Below, piece after piece: positions 28,641 through 38,018 of a stretch of 64,000 nucleotides of DNA. Source of the stretch: Comamonadaceae bacterium (GTDB lineage: Bacteria; Pseudomonadota; Gammaproteobacteria; Burkholderiales; Burkholderiaceae_C). The position numbers and the translations under genes were made by a program. The stretch spans positions 1 through 64,000 of the forward strand of contig JAIXUG010000021.1 in the NCBI GenBank assembly GCA_027484105.1. Reading direction: 5' to 3'. Position 1 is the stretch's first letter, and the number at the start of each line of letters is the position of its first letter. A model generated the notes under the pieces. It saw only the letters and a list, made by a program, of their open reading frames with translations. It made no database searches and was not told the DNA's origin.

Positions 28641-30233
28641 ATGCTCGACGACACCCTCAAAGCCCAACTTCAGCAATACCTGGCCTTGCTGCGCCAGCCG
28701 ATTCGCTTGATCGCTTCGCTGGACGACAGCGAGACCGGCACCGAGATGAAGAGCCTGTTGGAAACCATTACAGGCCTGTCGGACAAGGTCAGCCTGGACA
28801 CCTCGGGAAGCGATGCACGCAAGCCGTCTTTTGTGGTGGCCCGCGAAGGCCAGACCACCGGGGTGCGGTTTGCAGGTTTGCCACTGGGTCACGAGTTCAC
28901 CTCTTTGGTTCTGGCTTTGCTTTGGACCGGGGGGCATCCCCCGAAGGTCGAGGCCGAGGTCATCGACAGCATCAAGGCCCTTGAAGGCAACTTCAACTTC
29001 GAGGTCTACATGTCGCTGAGCTGCCACAATTGCCCCGACGTGGTGCAGGCCTTGTCGCTCATGGCCATCGTGAACCCGAATGTCAAAACCGTGGTGATCG
29101 AAGGTGGCGCTTTCCAGCAAGAGGTGGAAGAGCGCCAGATCATGGCGGTGCCCATGGTCTTCCTCAACGGCCAGGTGTTTGGCTCAGGCCGCATGTCGGT
29201 GGAAGAAATCGTGGCCAAACTGGACACCAACGCCGGTGAACGCGACGCGGCCAAGCTCAGCGCCAAAGACCCCTTTGACGTGTTGATCGTGGGCGGTGGT
29301 CCTGCCGGTGCGGCTGCGGCTGTCTATGCTGCGCGCAAAGGCATCCGCGTGGGCGTGGCGGCCGAGCGTTTTGGTGGCCAGACCAACGACACGATGGCGA
29401 TTGAGAACTACATCTCGGTGCTGGAGACCGATGGCCCCAAGTTTGCAGCGGCTCTGGAAGCCCAAGTGCGCCATTACGAGGTGGACATCATGAATTTGCA
29501 ACGCGCCGAAAAAATCATCCCGGCGACGGCGCCCGGTGGCCTGATCGAGGTGCAAATGGCCAATGGGGGCGCTTTGAAAGCCCGCTCGGTCATCCTCTCC
29601 ACCGGCGCCCGCTGGCGCAATGTGAACGTGCCCGGCGAGGCCGAGTACAAAAACAAAGGCGTGGCATATTGCCCGCACTGCGACGGTCCCTTGTTCAAGG
29701 GCAAGCGCACCGCCGTTATTGGCGGTGGCAACTCCGGCATCGAAGCGGCGATTGACTTGGCGGGCATCGTGGCACACGTCACGGTGTTTGAGTTTGCCGA
29801 CCAACTCAAGGCCGATGCGGTGCTGGTGAGCAAGCTCAAGAGCCTGCCCAACGTCACGGTGCACACCAACGCCCAGACCACCGAAATCACCGGCGCAGAC
29901 GGCAAGGTCAATGGCATCCGCTACAAAGACCGCACCTCGGGTGATGACCACTGGGTGGAACTGGAAGGTGTGTTTGTTCAGATCGGTTTGGTGCCCAACA
30001 CCGAGTTCTTGAAGGGCACTGTCGAGTTGTCCAAGTTCGGTGAAATCGTGGTGGACGCCAAAGGCCACACCAATGTGCCCGGCGTGTTCGCGGCGGGCGA
30101 TTGCACCACGGTACCGTACAAGCAGATCGTGATCGCTGCAGGCGAAGGCGCCAAAGCCGCCTTGAGCGCCTTTGACCACTTGATCCGTTTGCCTGCAGTG
30201 ACTGCTCAGGTCGCTGAACCCGTCACGGCTTGA
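28641..30233 (+). CDS. ahpF: Alkyl hydroperoxide reductase subunit F
   Basis: [47 protein letters not shown]. Confidence 0.97.
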   Translation: MLDDTLKAQLQQYLALLRQPIRLIASLDDSETGTEMKSLLETITGLSDKVSLDTSGSDARKPSFVVAREGQTTGVRFAGLPLGHEFTSLVLALLWTGGHPPKVEAEVIDSIKALEGNFNFEVYMSLSCHNCPDVVQALSLMAIVNPNVKTVVIEGGAFQQEVEERQIMAVPMVFLNGQVFGSGRMSVEEIVAKLDTNAGERDAAKLSAKDPFDVLIVGGGPAGAAAAVYAARKGIRVGVAAERFGGQTNDTMAIENYISVLETDGPKFAAALEAQVRHYEVDIMNLQRAEKIIPATAPGGLIEVQMANGGALKARSVILSTGARWRNVNVPGEAEYKNKGVAYCPHCDGPLFKGKRTAVIGGGNSGIEAAIDLAGIVAHVTVFEFADQLKADAVLVSKLKSLPNVTVHTNAQTTEITGADGKVNGIRYKDRTSGDDHWVELEGVFVQIGLVPNTEFLKGTVELSKFGEIVVDAKGHTNVPGVFAAGDCTTVPYKQIVIAAGEGAKAALSAFDHLIRLPAVTAQVAEPVTA

Positions 30234-30245
30234 TCAGCCTGGTCA

Positions 30246-31301
30246 TCATTTGAAACCCACCCGGTCCAGCATCTGCTGCACCTTGATCTGGTTCATGCCC
30301 ACGGCGCTGATCGGGAGCAACTCGCTTTTGAAGCTGCCGCCGGTCATGGCTTTGAGGGCCGGGTTGTCAAAGCTGACGCCTTTCGCCGCTGGCCACTCGT
30401 TGTTGCCGTTGGCAAAGTGGTTTTGCGCGGCGGGGCTGGCCAGGTACTCCAAAAACTGCACCGCGTTGGCGCTGTTTTTGGCGTGGCGTGCCACCGCACC
30501 ACCGGCCACATTCATGTGCGTGCCCCAGCTGCTTTGGTTGGGAAAGACCACGCCAACTTTTTCGGCCAGGGCTTTGTCTGCAGGGTTGGATGACCGCATC
30601 AAGCGCGCCAAGTAATAAGTGTTGGTGACGGCCACACCGCATTCACCCGAGGCCACGGCTCTGATTTGGTCGGTGTCGCCCCCCTTGGGGCTGCGGGCCA
30701 TGTTGTCCACCAGGCTCTTGAGCCAGGCCTCTGTTCTTTGCGGCCCGATGTGCTCGCTCATGGCGCCAAACAGGCTCAGGTTGTAGGGGTGTGAGCCGCT
30801 GCGGATGCACAAGCTGCCTTTGAATTTGGGGTCGGCCAGTTTTTCATAGCTGTCCGCATCCGTTTTGTTGAATTTGACTTTGTCATAGACCACCACGCGT
30901 GCACGGGTGGACAGGCCGAACCAGGCCGTGCCGCCGTTGTCAGCGGCTTTGGCGCGCAAATTGGCTGGAATGGCGTCTTCCAGAACCTTGGATCTGATGG
31001 GCAAGAAAAGGCCATCGACTTCGGCGCGCCACAGACGCGCCGCATCGACCAGCAAAATCACGTCGGCAGGGGAGGCGGCACCCTCGGCCTTCAGACGGGC
31101 GAGAATACCGGCATCGTCGGCATCAACCCGGTTGATCTTGATGCCGGTGGCTTTGGTGAAATCGTTGTACATCAGCTCGTCACTGGGGTAGTGTCGGGCG
31201 GAATAAATGTTCAGGATTTTGTCTTGTGCCATGGCCGATGTGGCGGACATGAGGCAAGCCAAACTCCACAAGGTGCGAGAGATATTCATGGATGAAGTCA
31301 T
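30246..31301 (-). CDS. Fe(3+) ABC transporter substrate-binding protein (FutA/FbpA-like)
   Basis: LNIYSARHYPSDELMYNDFTKATGIKINRVDADDAGILARLKAEG...VTNTYYLARLM. Confidence 0.92.
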   Translation of the reverse strand: MTSSMNISRTLWSLACLMSATSAMAQDKILNIYSARHYPSDELMYNDFTKATGIKINRVDADDAGILARLKAEGAASPADVILLVDAARLWRAEVDGLFLPIRSKVLEDAIPANLRAKAADNGGTAWFGLSTRARVVVYDKVKFNKTDADSYEKLADPKFKGSLCIRSGSHPYNLSLFGAMSEHIGPQRTEAWLKSLVDNMARSPKGGDTDQIRAVASGECGVAVTNTYYLARLMRSSNPADKALAEKVGVVFPNQSSWGTHMNVAGGAVARHAKNSANAVQFLEYLASPAAQNHFANGNNEWPAAKGVSFDNPALKAMTGGSFKSELLPISAVGMNQIKVQQMLDRVGFK

Positions 31302-31330
31302 GTGTTCCTGGATGGTGGTGCCATTGTAAA

Positions 31331-31349
31331 GCAAATGCGAATCGTTATC
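31331..31349. promoter_or_regulatory. Candidate Fur box
   Basis: GCAAATGCGAATCGTTATC, 14/19 to GATAATGATAATCATTATC; upstream of the iron-binding protein gene. Confidence 0.6.
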
Positions 31350-31369
31350 AATAAGATCTGAGGAAATAA

Positions 31370-32338
31370 ATGTTGTCAGTCGATGCAAACCATCAAAGAA
31401 AGCGATCCCGCCTGGGTTCTGGTGTGGCGGCTCTGGGCGGTCTTGGGCGTTGGAGTTTGCTGTCGCTGGTGATGGTGCTCGCTGCTTGCAGCAGTGTGCC
31501 CAGCACGCCGCCCACAGGCCCGGGTGCCGTGTTGCCCAGTGTCGAGCGCAAAGAGCTGCGCTTGGGTTTGGCTTTGGGAGGCGGGGCCGCTCGGGGCTTC
31601 GCCCATGTGGGCGTGATTCAGGTGCTCGAAGAGGCGGGCCTGCGGCCGGGCTTTGTGGTGGGCACTTCTGCGGGGAGTCTGGTGGCTGCTTTGTACGCCA
31701 GTGGCAAAACACCGGCTGAGTTGGTGCGCGTGGCCGAAACCATGCAAGAGGCCGAGATCACCGATTGGATGCTGCCCATTTTGAACAGGGGGGCTTTGCG
31801 TGGTGAGGCCTTGGCCAAATATGTGAACACCCAGGTGGGGGGGCGCAGCCTGGAGCAGATGAGGATTCCGGTGGGCATTGTGGCCACCGACTTGGGCAAT
31901 GGTGAGGCCATCACGTTTCGGCGGGGCAACACGGGCGCTGCGGTGCGGGCTTCGAGCGCGGTACCCGGGGTGTTTCAGCCGGTGCGGGTGGGAGAGCGTG
32001 AGTATGTCGATGGGGGCCTGGTGGCACCGGTTCCGGTTCGGCAAGTCCGAGACATGGGGGCGAATTTCGTCATCGCGGTGGACATTTCCAGCGACCCAGA
32101 GGGCAACCCCTCTGCAGACACCTTCCAGATCCTGATGCAGACCTTTGCCATCATGGGCAAGAGCATCAACCACCTGGCGCTGAAAGAAGCCGATTGGGTG
32201 GTGCGGCCCGCCTTGTCGGGCGTAAGAAGTGCCGATTTTGGCGCCAGACAGCGCTCCATCGAGGCGGGGCGGGCGGCCATGCGCGAGGCGCTGCCGGGCC
32301 TGAGAGCCCGTTTGGCCGCATTCGAGTCTGGACGTTGA
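31370..32338 (+). CDS. Patatin-like phospholipase lipoprotein (paralog 2)
   Basis: Lipobox VLAAC; GGGAARGFAHVGVIQVLEEAG.. GTSAGSLV.. YVDGGLVAPVPV. Confidence 0.92.
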   Translation: MLSVDANHQRKRSRLGSGVAALGGLGRWSLLSLVMVLAACSSVPSTPPTGPGAVLPSVERKELRLGLALGGGAARGFAHVGVIQVLEEAGLRPGFVVGTSAGSLVAALYASGKTPAELVRVAETMQEAEITDWMLPILNRGALRGEALAKYVNTQVGGRSLEQMRIPVGIVATDLGNGEAITFRRGNTGAAVRASSAVPGVFQPVRVGEREYVDGGLVAPVPVRQVRDMGANFVIAVDISSDPEGNPSADTFQILMQTFAIMGKSINHLALKEADWVVRPALSGVRSADFGARQRSIEAGRAAMREALPGLRARLAAFESGR

Positions 32339-32342
32339 CGGG

Positions 32343-32374
32343 CGAAAAAAAGGGCTGATCTGGCGATCAGCCCT
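32343..32374 (-). terminator. Rho-independent terminator (minus strand) of the phasin transcript
   Basis: Minus strand AGGGCTGATC-GCCA-GATCAGCCCT followed by T-run. Confidence 0.9.
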
Positions 32375-32476
32375 GGAAGGGATCCCTGTTTCCCAGACGA
32401 AATTCAAAAGGATCCGAGGAGACAACTTGCGAAAGAGGAACCGGCCGAGCCCCGGGGGACAGGCCGGTGAAATGCA
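32375..32476 (-). ncRNA. Structured phasin 3'UTR; candidate 3'UTR-derived sRNA
   Basis: Hairpin ACCGGCC...GGCCGGT, C/U-rich UCCUCUUU and UCUCCUCGG segments, second stem GGAUCCUU/AGGGAUCC, then a strong terminator. Confidence 0.4.
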
Positions 32477-33016
32477 TCACTTCTTCTTGGCAGCCTTGGG
32501 CGTGGCCACGACCGATTGGGTCACCGCTGCCAAATTGGATTCGGCCATGTCGGTGGCTTGTTTGACGGCTTTTTGCACCGACTCGTAAGCGCTGTTGGCG
32601 GCGGTCACGGCACCCTTCATCATGGCGACGGCTTGCTCGGAGCCAGCGGGGGCGTTTTGCGTCGCGGTTTCCACCAACGAGGCGAACTGCTTTTGCGCAG
32701 CGGCGCTCTGGGCTTCGAAGGCTTTGGTGAATTCGTTGCCCGTACCCGAGGCAATGTCATAGAGGTGGCGGCTGTAAGCGGCGGTCTTTTCGGCCAAGGG
32801 CTGGAACAGGTTGGCTTGCATGGCCAGCAACTCTTGTGCGTCTTTCACGCTCAGGGCGGCTTGGGTGTTGTTGGCGGACTCGTCGAGGGCCGCCTTGGCA
32901 GCGCTCAGGTTCAACTCGACCAGTTTTTCCACGCCTTCGAAGGCTTTGGCGGTCAAGCCAAACAGGGTTTCCACGTTGGCTTTGTGGGAGGCGACGATTT
33001 GTTCAGCGGTCATCAT
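32477..33016 (-). CDS. Phasin family protein
   Basis: [42 protein letters not shown]. Confidence 0.93.
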   Translation of the reverse strand: MMTAEQIVASHKANVETLFGLTAKAFEGVEKLVELNLSAAKAALDESANNTQAALSVKDAQELLAMQANLFQPLAEKTAAYSRHLYDIASGTGNEFTKAFEAQSAAAQKQFASLVETATQNAPAGSEQAVAMMKGAVTAANSAYESVQKAVKQATDMAESNLAAVTQSVVATPKAAKKK

Positions 33017-33207
33017 GAGGATCTCCAGATCAAAAAAGGTTGGGTTTCAACAAGACTGCGCCGTAACTGGCCGGGGCCGTACAACTTTGTTGCAGTGCAG
33101 CATGGTTTGAATTTTAGGGTTTCTACGGGGTATTGCAAGGGGATGAACTTGCTGGCGGCTCAGATTAGAGAGGGTTTTCTAGAATCGAGTCCCCACCCGA
33201 ACTGCCC

Positions 33208-34137
33208 ATGCACGCCTACTACGCCGACCACTTTGTCTTGCCTTTGCCCGAGGGCCACCGGTTTCCGATGCGCAAGTACAGCCGGTTGCGTGACCGCCTC
33301 ACACAAGAGCTGCCCATCGTCAAGATGCAGGAGGCCCCAGCCGCCAGTGATGGCGAGCTGGCGCTGGTGCACACGCCCGCCTACATCCAGGGGGTGAGCA
33401 CCGGGACTTTGGAGCCCGCCTTGCAGCGGGAAATTGGCTTTCCTTGGAGTCCCGCCATGGCCGAGCGGGCCCGCCGCTCGGTGGGCGCCACCGTGGCGGC
33501 TGCTCGCGATGCCTTGAGGCAAGGCGTGGCGGGCAACCTGGCGGGCGGCACGCACCATGCCTATGCGCACAAGGGCGGCGGGTTTTGTGTGTTCAACGAC
33601 ATTGCGGTCACCGCTCGGCTGATGCAGGCCGAAGCCTGGCGACACCAGCGCCAAACCTTGAAGGTGGCGGTGATTGACCTGGATGTGCACCAGGGCAACG
33701 GCACCGCGCACATTTTTGCCCATGACCCCAGCGTGTTCACGCTGTCTCTGCATGGCGAAAAGAACTTCCCCTTCCGCAAGGAGCCCAGCGACCTGGACGT
33801 GGGCCTGCCGGACGGCTGCACCGACGAGCCTTATTTGGCAGCTTTGCACCAGGCGCTGCAAACCCTGCAAGACCGGTTCGATCCGCAGCTGGTGATTTAC
33901 CTAGCGGGAGCCGACCCGCACGAGGGGGATCGGTTGGGGCGGCTCAAACTGACGATGGACGGCATGCAGGCGCGCGACCGGGTGGTACTGGACTGGGCCT
34001 GGCAACGCAGTCTCCCGGTGGTGCTGTGCATGGGCGGCGGCTATGGCCACGACATCGAGACCACGGTTCAGGTGCAAATGCAGACCTGGGACGTGGCCTT
34101 GGCCTATTGGCAACGCTGGCACAATCTCGGGCGATGA
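33208..34137 (+). CDS. Histone deacetylase family protein (acetylpolyamine/HDAC-like)
   Basis: GGTHHAYAHKGGGFCVFNDIAV, VIDLDVHQGNGTA, YLAGADPHEGDRLG. Confidence 0.94.
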   Translation: MHAYYADHFVLPLPEGHRFPMRKYSRLRDRLTQELPIVKMQEAPAASDGELALVHTPAYIQGVSTGTLEPALQREIGFPWSPAMAERARRSVGATVAAARDALRQGVAGNLAGGTHHAYAHKGGGFCVFNDIAVTARLMQAEAWRHQRQTLKVAVIDLDVHQGNGTAHIFAHDPSVFTLSLHGEKNFPFRKEPSDLDVGLPDGCTDEPYLAALHQALQTLQDRFDPQLVIYLAGADPHEGDRLGRLKLTMDGMQARDRVVLDWAWQRSLPVVLCMGGGYGHDIETTVQVQMQTWDVALAYWQRWHNLGR

Positions 34138-34574
34138 ACACGCCCGCCAAACCCCAAGCCGACGAGCGCAGCCGCTACAAGGCGTTTCGCGCCATCAGCA
34201 CCCGCTGGATGGACAACGATGTGTATGGCCATGTGAACAACGTCGTTTACTACAGCTGGTTCGACACCGCCGTGAACGCCACGCTGATTGAGCGCGGTGT
34301 GCTCGACATCCATGCGGGCAGCACCATTGGCCTGGTGGTGGAAACCCAGTGTTTTTATTTTGCGCCGCTGGCCTTCCCCCAAACCATCGACGCAGGCATC
34401 CGCGTGGCCAAGCTGGGCACCTCCAGTGTGCGCTACGAGGTGGGCTTGTTTGCCCAAGGTGAAGATCTGACCGCCGCCCGGGGCCATTTTGTCCATGTGT
34501 ACGTGGACCGTGAAACCCGCCGCCCCGTGCCTTTGCCGGCCCCACTCAAAGCATTTTTGGAGACCTTGACATGA
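34134..34574 (+). CDS. Thioesterase, 4HBT hotdog family
   Basis: ISTRWMDNDVYGHVNNVVYYSWFDTAVNATLIERG; ATG overlaps HDAC stop. Confidence 0.9.
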   Translation: MNTPAKPQADERSRYKAFRAISTRWMDNDVYGHVNNVVYYSWFDTAVNATLIERGVLDIHAGSTIGLVVETQCFYFAPLAFPQTIDAGIRVAKLGTSSVRYEVGLFAQGEDLTAARGHFVHVYVDRETRRPVPLPAPLKAFLETLT

Positions 34575-35308
34575 GCATTTCCCCCATCGGCCCCCAGGTC
34601 AGCACCCGTGTGAGCGACCCCGCCAGTGTGGACGCCGCCATCCTGAGCCGCTTTTCGACCCGCGCCTATTTGCCAAAACCGGTGGACCGTGCTGTGCTGC
34701 AAGAGGTGCTGGACATCGCCGCCCGCGCGCCCAGCGGCACCAACACCCAGCCCTGGAAGGTGTATGTGCTGCAAGGCGCCAAGCGTGACGAGCTGGTGGC
34801 CAAAACCTGCGCCGCGCACGATGCCATCAGCGCCAATCCGGCACTGGCCGCAGACTACGCCGAGGCCTATGACTACTACCCCGAAAAATGGGTCAGCCCC
34901 TACATCGACCGCCGCCGCGAGTGCGGTTTTGGCCTGTATGGCGTGCTGGGCATCGGCAAGGGCGACAAGGCCCAGATGCATGCGCAGCACCAGAAAAACT
35001 TCCGTTTTTTTGACGCGCCCGTGGGCTTGATGTTCACCATCGACAAGGTGATGGGCCGGGGCAGCTTGCTCGACTACGGCATGTTTTTGCAGACCCTGAT
35101 GGTGGCCGCCCGTTCGCGGGGCCTGCACACCTGCCCGCAAGCGGCCTGGAACGGTTTTGCCAAAATCATCTTGCCGCTGGTGGGCGCAGGGGAGAACGAA
35201 ATGCTCGTCTGCGGCATGTCGCTGGGTTATGCCGACGAATCGGCGCTGGTCAACACCTTCCAGACCACCCGGGTGTCGGCGCAAGACTTCACCCAGTGGG
35301 TGGACTGA
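34571..35308 (+). CDS. Nitroreductase family protein
   Basis: ILSRFSTRAYLPKPVDRAVLQEVLDIAARAPSGTNTQPWKVYVL. Confidence 0.93.
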   Translation: MSISPIGPQVSTRVSDPASVDAAILSRFSTRAYLPKPVDRAVLQEVLDIAARAPSGTNTQPWKVYVLQGAKRDELVAKTCAAHDAISANPALAADYAEAYDYYPEKWVSPYIDRRRECGFGLYGVLGIGKGDKAQMHAQHQKNFRFFDAPVGLMFTIDKVMGRGSLLDYGMFLQTLMVAARSRGLHTCPQAAWNGFAKIILPLVGAGENEMLVCGMSLGYADESALVNTFQTTRVSAQDFTQWVD

Positions 35309-35334
35309 TCTTTTTCTCGTGACAAGGTGCTCAA

Positions 35335-37227
35335 TTGGGATTTGAAGCACTGGCGCTGCAGTTGCTCAACGGGCTGAGCCACGCCACCACCTTGTTTTTG
35401 ATGGCTTCGGGTTTGACGCTGATCTTCGGCGTGACCCGGATCGTCAATTTTGCGCACGGCAGTTTTTTCATGCTGGGCGCGCTGTGGGCTGCGCACGCGG
35501 TGACCCACTGGTGGCCCGAATGGGCTGAGTCGGCCTGGACGTATGCGCTGGCCATGCTCTTAGGGGCCGCGCTGGCGGCGCTGCTGGGTGCACTGACCGA
35601 GCTGCTGCTCTTGAGGCGCATGCGCCACGCGCCGCAGCTGTACCAACTGGTGGCCACCTTTGGCCTGACGCTGGCGCTGCACGATGCCATGCGCTGGTTT
35701 TTTGGGCCGCAAGAGGTGTTTGCGCCGCGCTTTCCGGGCCTCAAGGGCGCGGTTCAATTGGGCGAGTCGTTTTTCCCCACCTGGCAGTTGTTCACCCTGG
35801 CGCTGGGACCACTGGTCTGGTTGAGCCTGCACCTCTTGCTCACGCGCACCTTGTGGGGCCAGCGCGTCAAAGCCGCCACGCAAGACCGCGACATGCTGGC
35901 CGCGCTGGGCGTCAACCCCGCGCCGCTGATGCTGGGGGTGGTCATGCTGGGCTGCGGTCTGGCAGGGCTGGCCGGGGCTTTGCAGCTGCCGCGAGAGCCC
36001 GCGCATTTGCAAATGGACATGAATGTGGTGGTCGAAACCTTTGTGGTTGTGGTCACCGGGGGGCTGGGCAGCATTGGCGGAGCGTTTGCTGCGGCGGTGT
36101 TGATTGGCCTGATCCATGCCTTTGGCCTGAGCTTTTTTCCGCAAGCGACCTTGGTGTTGGTGTTTCTGACCATGGCGGTGGTGTTGGTCTGGCGCCCTCA
36201 GGGTTTGGCCGGGTCGGCCGTGCATGCCGAGCAACGCGAAAGCGTGCCGGTGTTTGCGCTGTGGCCGGTGTCGGGCGGGGGCCAGGGGGTATTTGCCTTG
36301 GCCTTTGTGGGTTTGACACTGCTGGCCTGGGGGCAAGGCGACTATGGTCGCAGCCTGGCCGAGGACGTGATGGTGATGATGCTGTTTGGCCTGAGCCTGC
36401 AATGGATGATGGCTTTGGGCGGCTTGGTCAGTTTTGGCCATGCGGCGTTTTTTGCGCTGGGCGCTTATGGCACGGCGTTGTCGCACCTGCATTGGGGGGC
36501 GGGTTTGTTTGCCGCTTTGGCCGCTGGCATGGTGCTGGCGCTGACCGTGGCCTTGGCTTTTGGCGCTTTGGTGGTGCGCAGCAGCGGGGTGTACCTGGCC
36601 ATGCTGTCCCTGGCGCTGGCCCAAATGATTTGGGCCGGGGCCACGCAGTGGGTGGGCCTGACGGGCGGTGACAACGGTTTGATTGGCGTGCGCTTGATCG
36701 CGCCCGAATCGCGTGCTTTGGCGGATGCAGTGCTGTGCGGCTTCATGCTGTTGGCCATCCTGGCCATGGCCCGCGTGGTTCGTTCCAGCCGGGGCGCGGC
36801 TTTGCAGGCGCTGCGCGATGCACCGCTGCGAGCCTCAGCCAGTGGCTTGCCGGTGCAGGCCTTGCGCTACCAGGTGTTTGTGGGCAGCGCCACTTTGGCG
36901 GGCCTGGCCGGAGGCTTGTGGGCCGCGTTCAAGGGTGCGGTGTTCCCCTCGGTGGCTTCGGTGGCCATGTCGGTGGATGCCTTGCTGGTCATCTTGCTGG
37001 GCGGTGTGCACCAGTTGTGGGGCTCCGCCGTCGGCAGCGCCTTGCTGGTGTGGGGGGGCGCGGAGCTGGGGCGGGGGCTGGAGTATTGGCGCGGCATCTT
37101 GGGCCTGGTCATCATGGGGGTCATGGTGCTGGCGCCCAGCGGGGTGTTGGGTTCGGTGCAGCAATGGCTGGCCTTGCGCACAGCACGTCAATCCATGTCC
37201 AGCACCCCTCAAGAGGGCCATGTATGA
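35335..37227 (+). CDS. Fused LivH-LivM branched-chain-type ABC permease (TTG start)
   Basis: N-terminal LivH-like (GLTLIFGVTRIVNFAHGSFFMLGA), C-terminal LivM-like (GLVSFGHAAFFALGAYGTALSHLH), 630 aa in one frame. Confidence 0.9.
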   Translation: MGFEALALQLLNGLSHATTLFLMASGLTLIFGVTRIVNFAHGSFFMLGALWAAHAVTHWWPEWAESAWTYALAMLLGAALAALLGALTELLLLRRMRHAPQLYQLVATFGLTLALHDAMRWFFGPQEVFAPRFPGLKGAVQLGESFFPTWQLFTLALGPLVWLSLHLLLTRTLWGQRVKAATQDRDMLAALGVNPAPLMLGVVMLGCGLAGLAGALQLPREPAHLQMDMNVVVETFVVVVTGGLGSIGGAFAAAVLIGLIHAFGLSFFPQATLVLVFLTMAVVLVWRPQGLAGSAVHAEQRESVPVFALWPVSGGGQGVFALAFVGLTLLAWGQGDYGRSLAEDVMVMMLFGLSLQWMMALGGLVSFGHAAFFALGAYGTALSHLHWGAGLFAALAAGMVLALTVALAFGALVVRSSGVYLAMLSLALAQMIWAGATQWVGLTGGDNGLIGVRLIAPESRALADAVLCGFMLLAILAMARVVRSSRGAALQALRDAPLRASASGLPVQALRYQVFVGSATLAGLAGGLWAAFKGAVFPSVASVAMSVDALLVILLGGVHQLWGSAVGSALLVWGGAELGRGLEYWRGILGLVIMGVMVLAPSGVLGSVQQWLALRTARQSMSSTPQEGHV

Positions 37228-38018
37228 GAACGAGCGCTTTGCAGGTGCAGGGCCTGGCCAAGCATTTTGGCGGCGTGCGGGCGCTGGACGGGGTGGATTT
37301 TGAGGTGGATGCAGGCCAATGTGTGGCCTTGATTGGCCCCAATGGCGCGGGCAAATCAACCTGTTTTGCCTGCCTGGCTGGCCAGCAGGTGCCCACAGCG
37401 GGTGAGGTGCTGTGGCAAGGGCAGTCGCTGTTGGGCAAAGCGCCCGCGGAGCGCCAGCGCCTGGGCGTGGCCCGCACCTTTCAGGTGGCGCAGACCTTTG
37501 AGGCGCTCACGGTCTTGCAAAACATCCAACTGGTGCTGCGCGGTGCAGCGCCCTTGGCCTGGTGGGACCGGCTGGACCGGCGTCAGCCCGAGCGGGCCAT
37601 GCACTTGGCCACGCAAGCGGGCTTGGCGATGATGGTCCACCACACGGTGGCCGATTTGCCCTATGGCGCGAAAAAGCGTCTGGAACTGGCCATGGCGCTG
37701 GCAGGCTTGCCTGAGGCGGGTGCCGATCCAAGCCCCTCTTTGCTGCTGCTGGACGAGCCTGCTGCCGGGCTGGCGGTCGCCGAACGCGCTGACATGATGG
37801 CCTTGGTGCGCGAGGTGGCCGCGCAAGGGGTGACGGTGCTCTACACCGAACACAACATGGACGCCGTCTTTGGCGTGGCGGATCGGGTGCTGGTGCTGAT
37901 GCATGGCCGTCTGGTGGCCGATGGTGCACCGGAGGCGGTGGCGCAAGACCCGCAGGTGCGCGAACGCTACCTGGGGCTGGACTTTGAAATGAAAGGGCTG
38001 CTGGATGCTCGCGGTTGA
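37224..38018 (+). CDS. Branched-chain-type ABC transporter ATP-binding protein LivG-like
   Basis: GPNGAGKSTCFACLAGQ Walker A, LLLLDEPAAGL Walker B. Confidence 0.93.
   Translation: MRTSALQVQGLAKHFGGVRALDGVDFEVDAGQCVALIGPNGAGKSTCFACLAGQQVPTAGEVLWQGQSLLGKAPAERQRLGVARTFQVAQTFEALTVLQNIQLVLRGAAPLAWWDRLDRRQPERAMHLATQAGLAMMVHHTVADLPYGAKKRLELAMALAGLPEAGADPSPSLLLLDEPAAGLAVAERADMMALVREVAAQGVTVLYTEHNMDAVFGVADRVLVLMHGRLVADGAPEAVAQDPQVRERYLGLDFEMKGLLDARG

Noticed and set aside
29184-30179. 331-aa ORF antisense to ahpF
   Set aside because: Overlaps clear AhpF coding; no start context or domain
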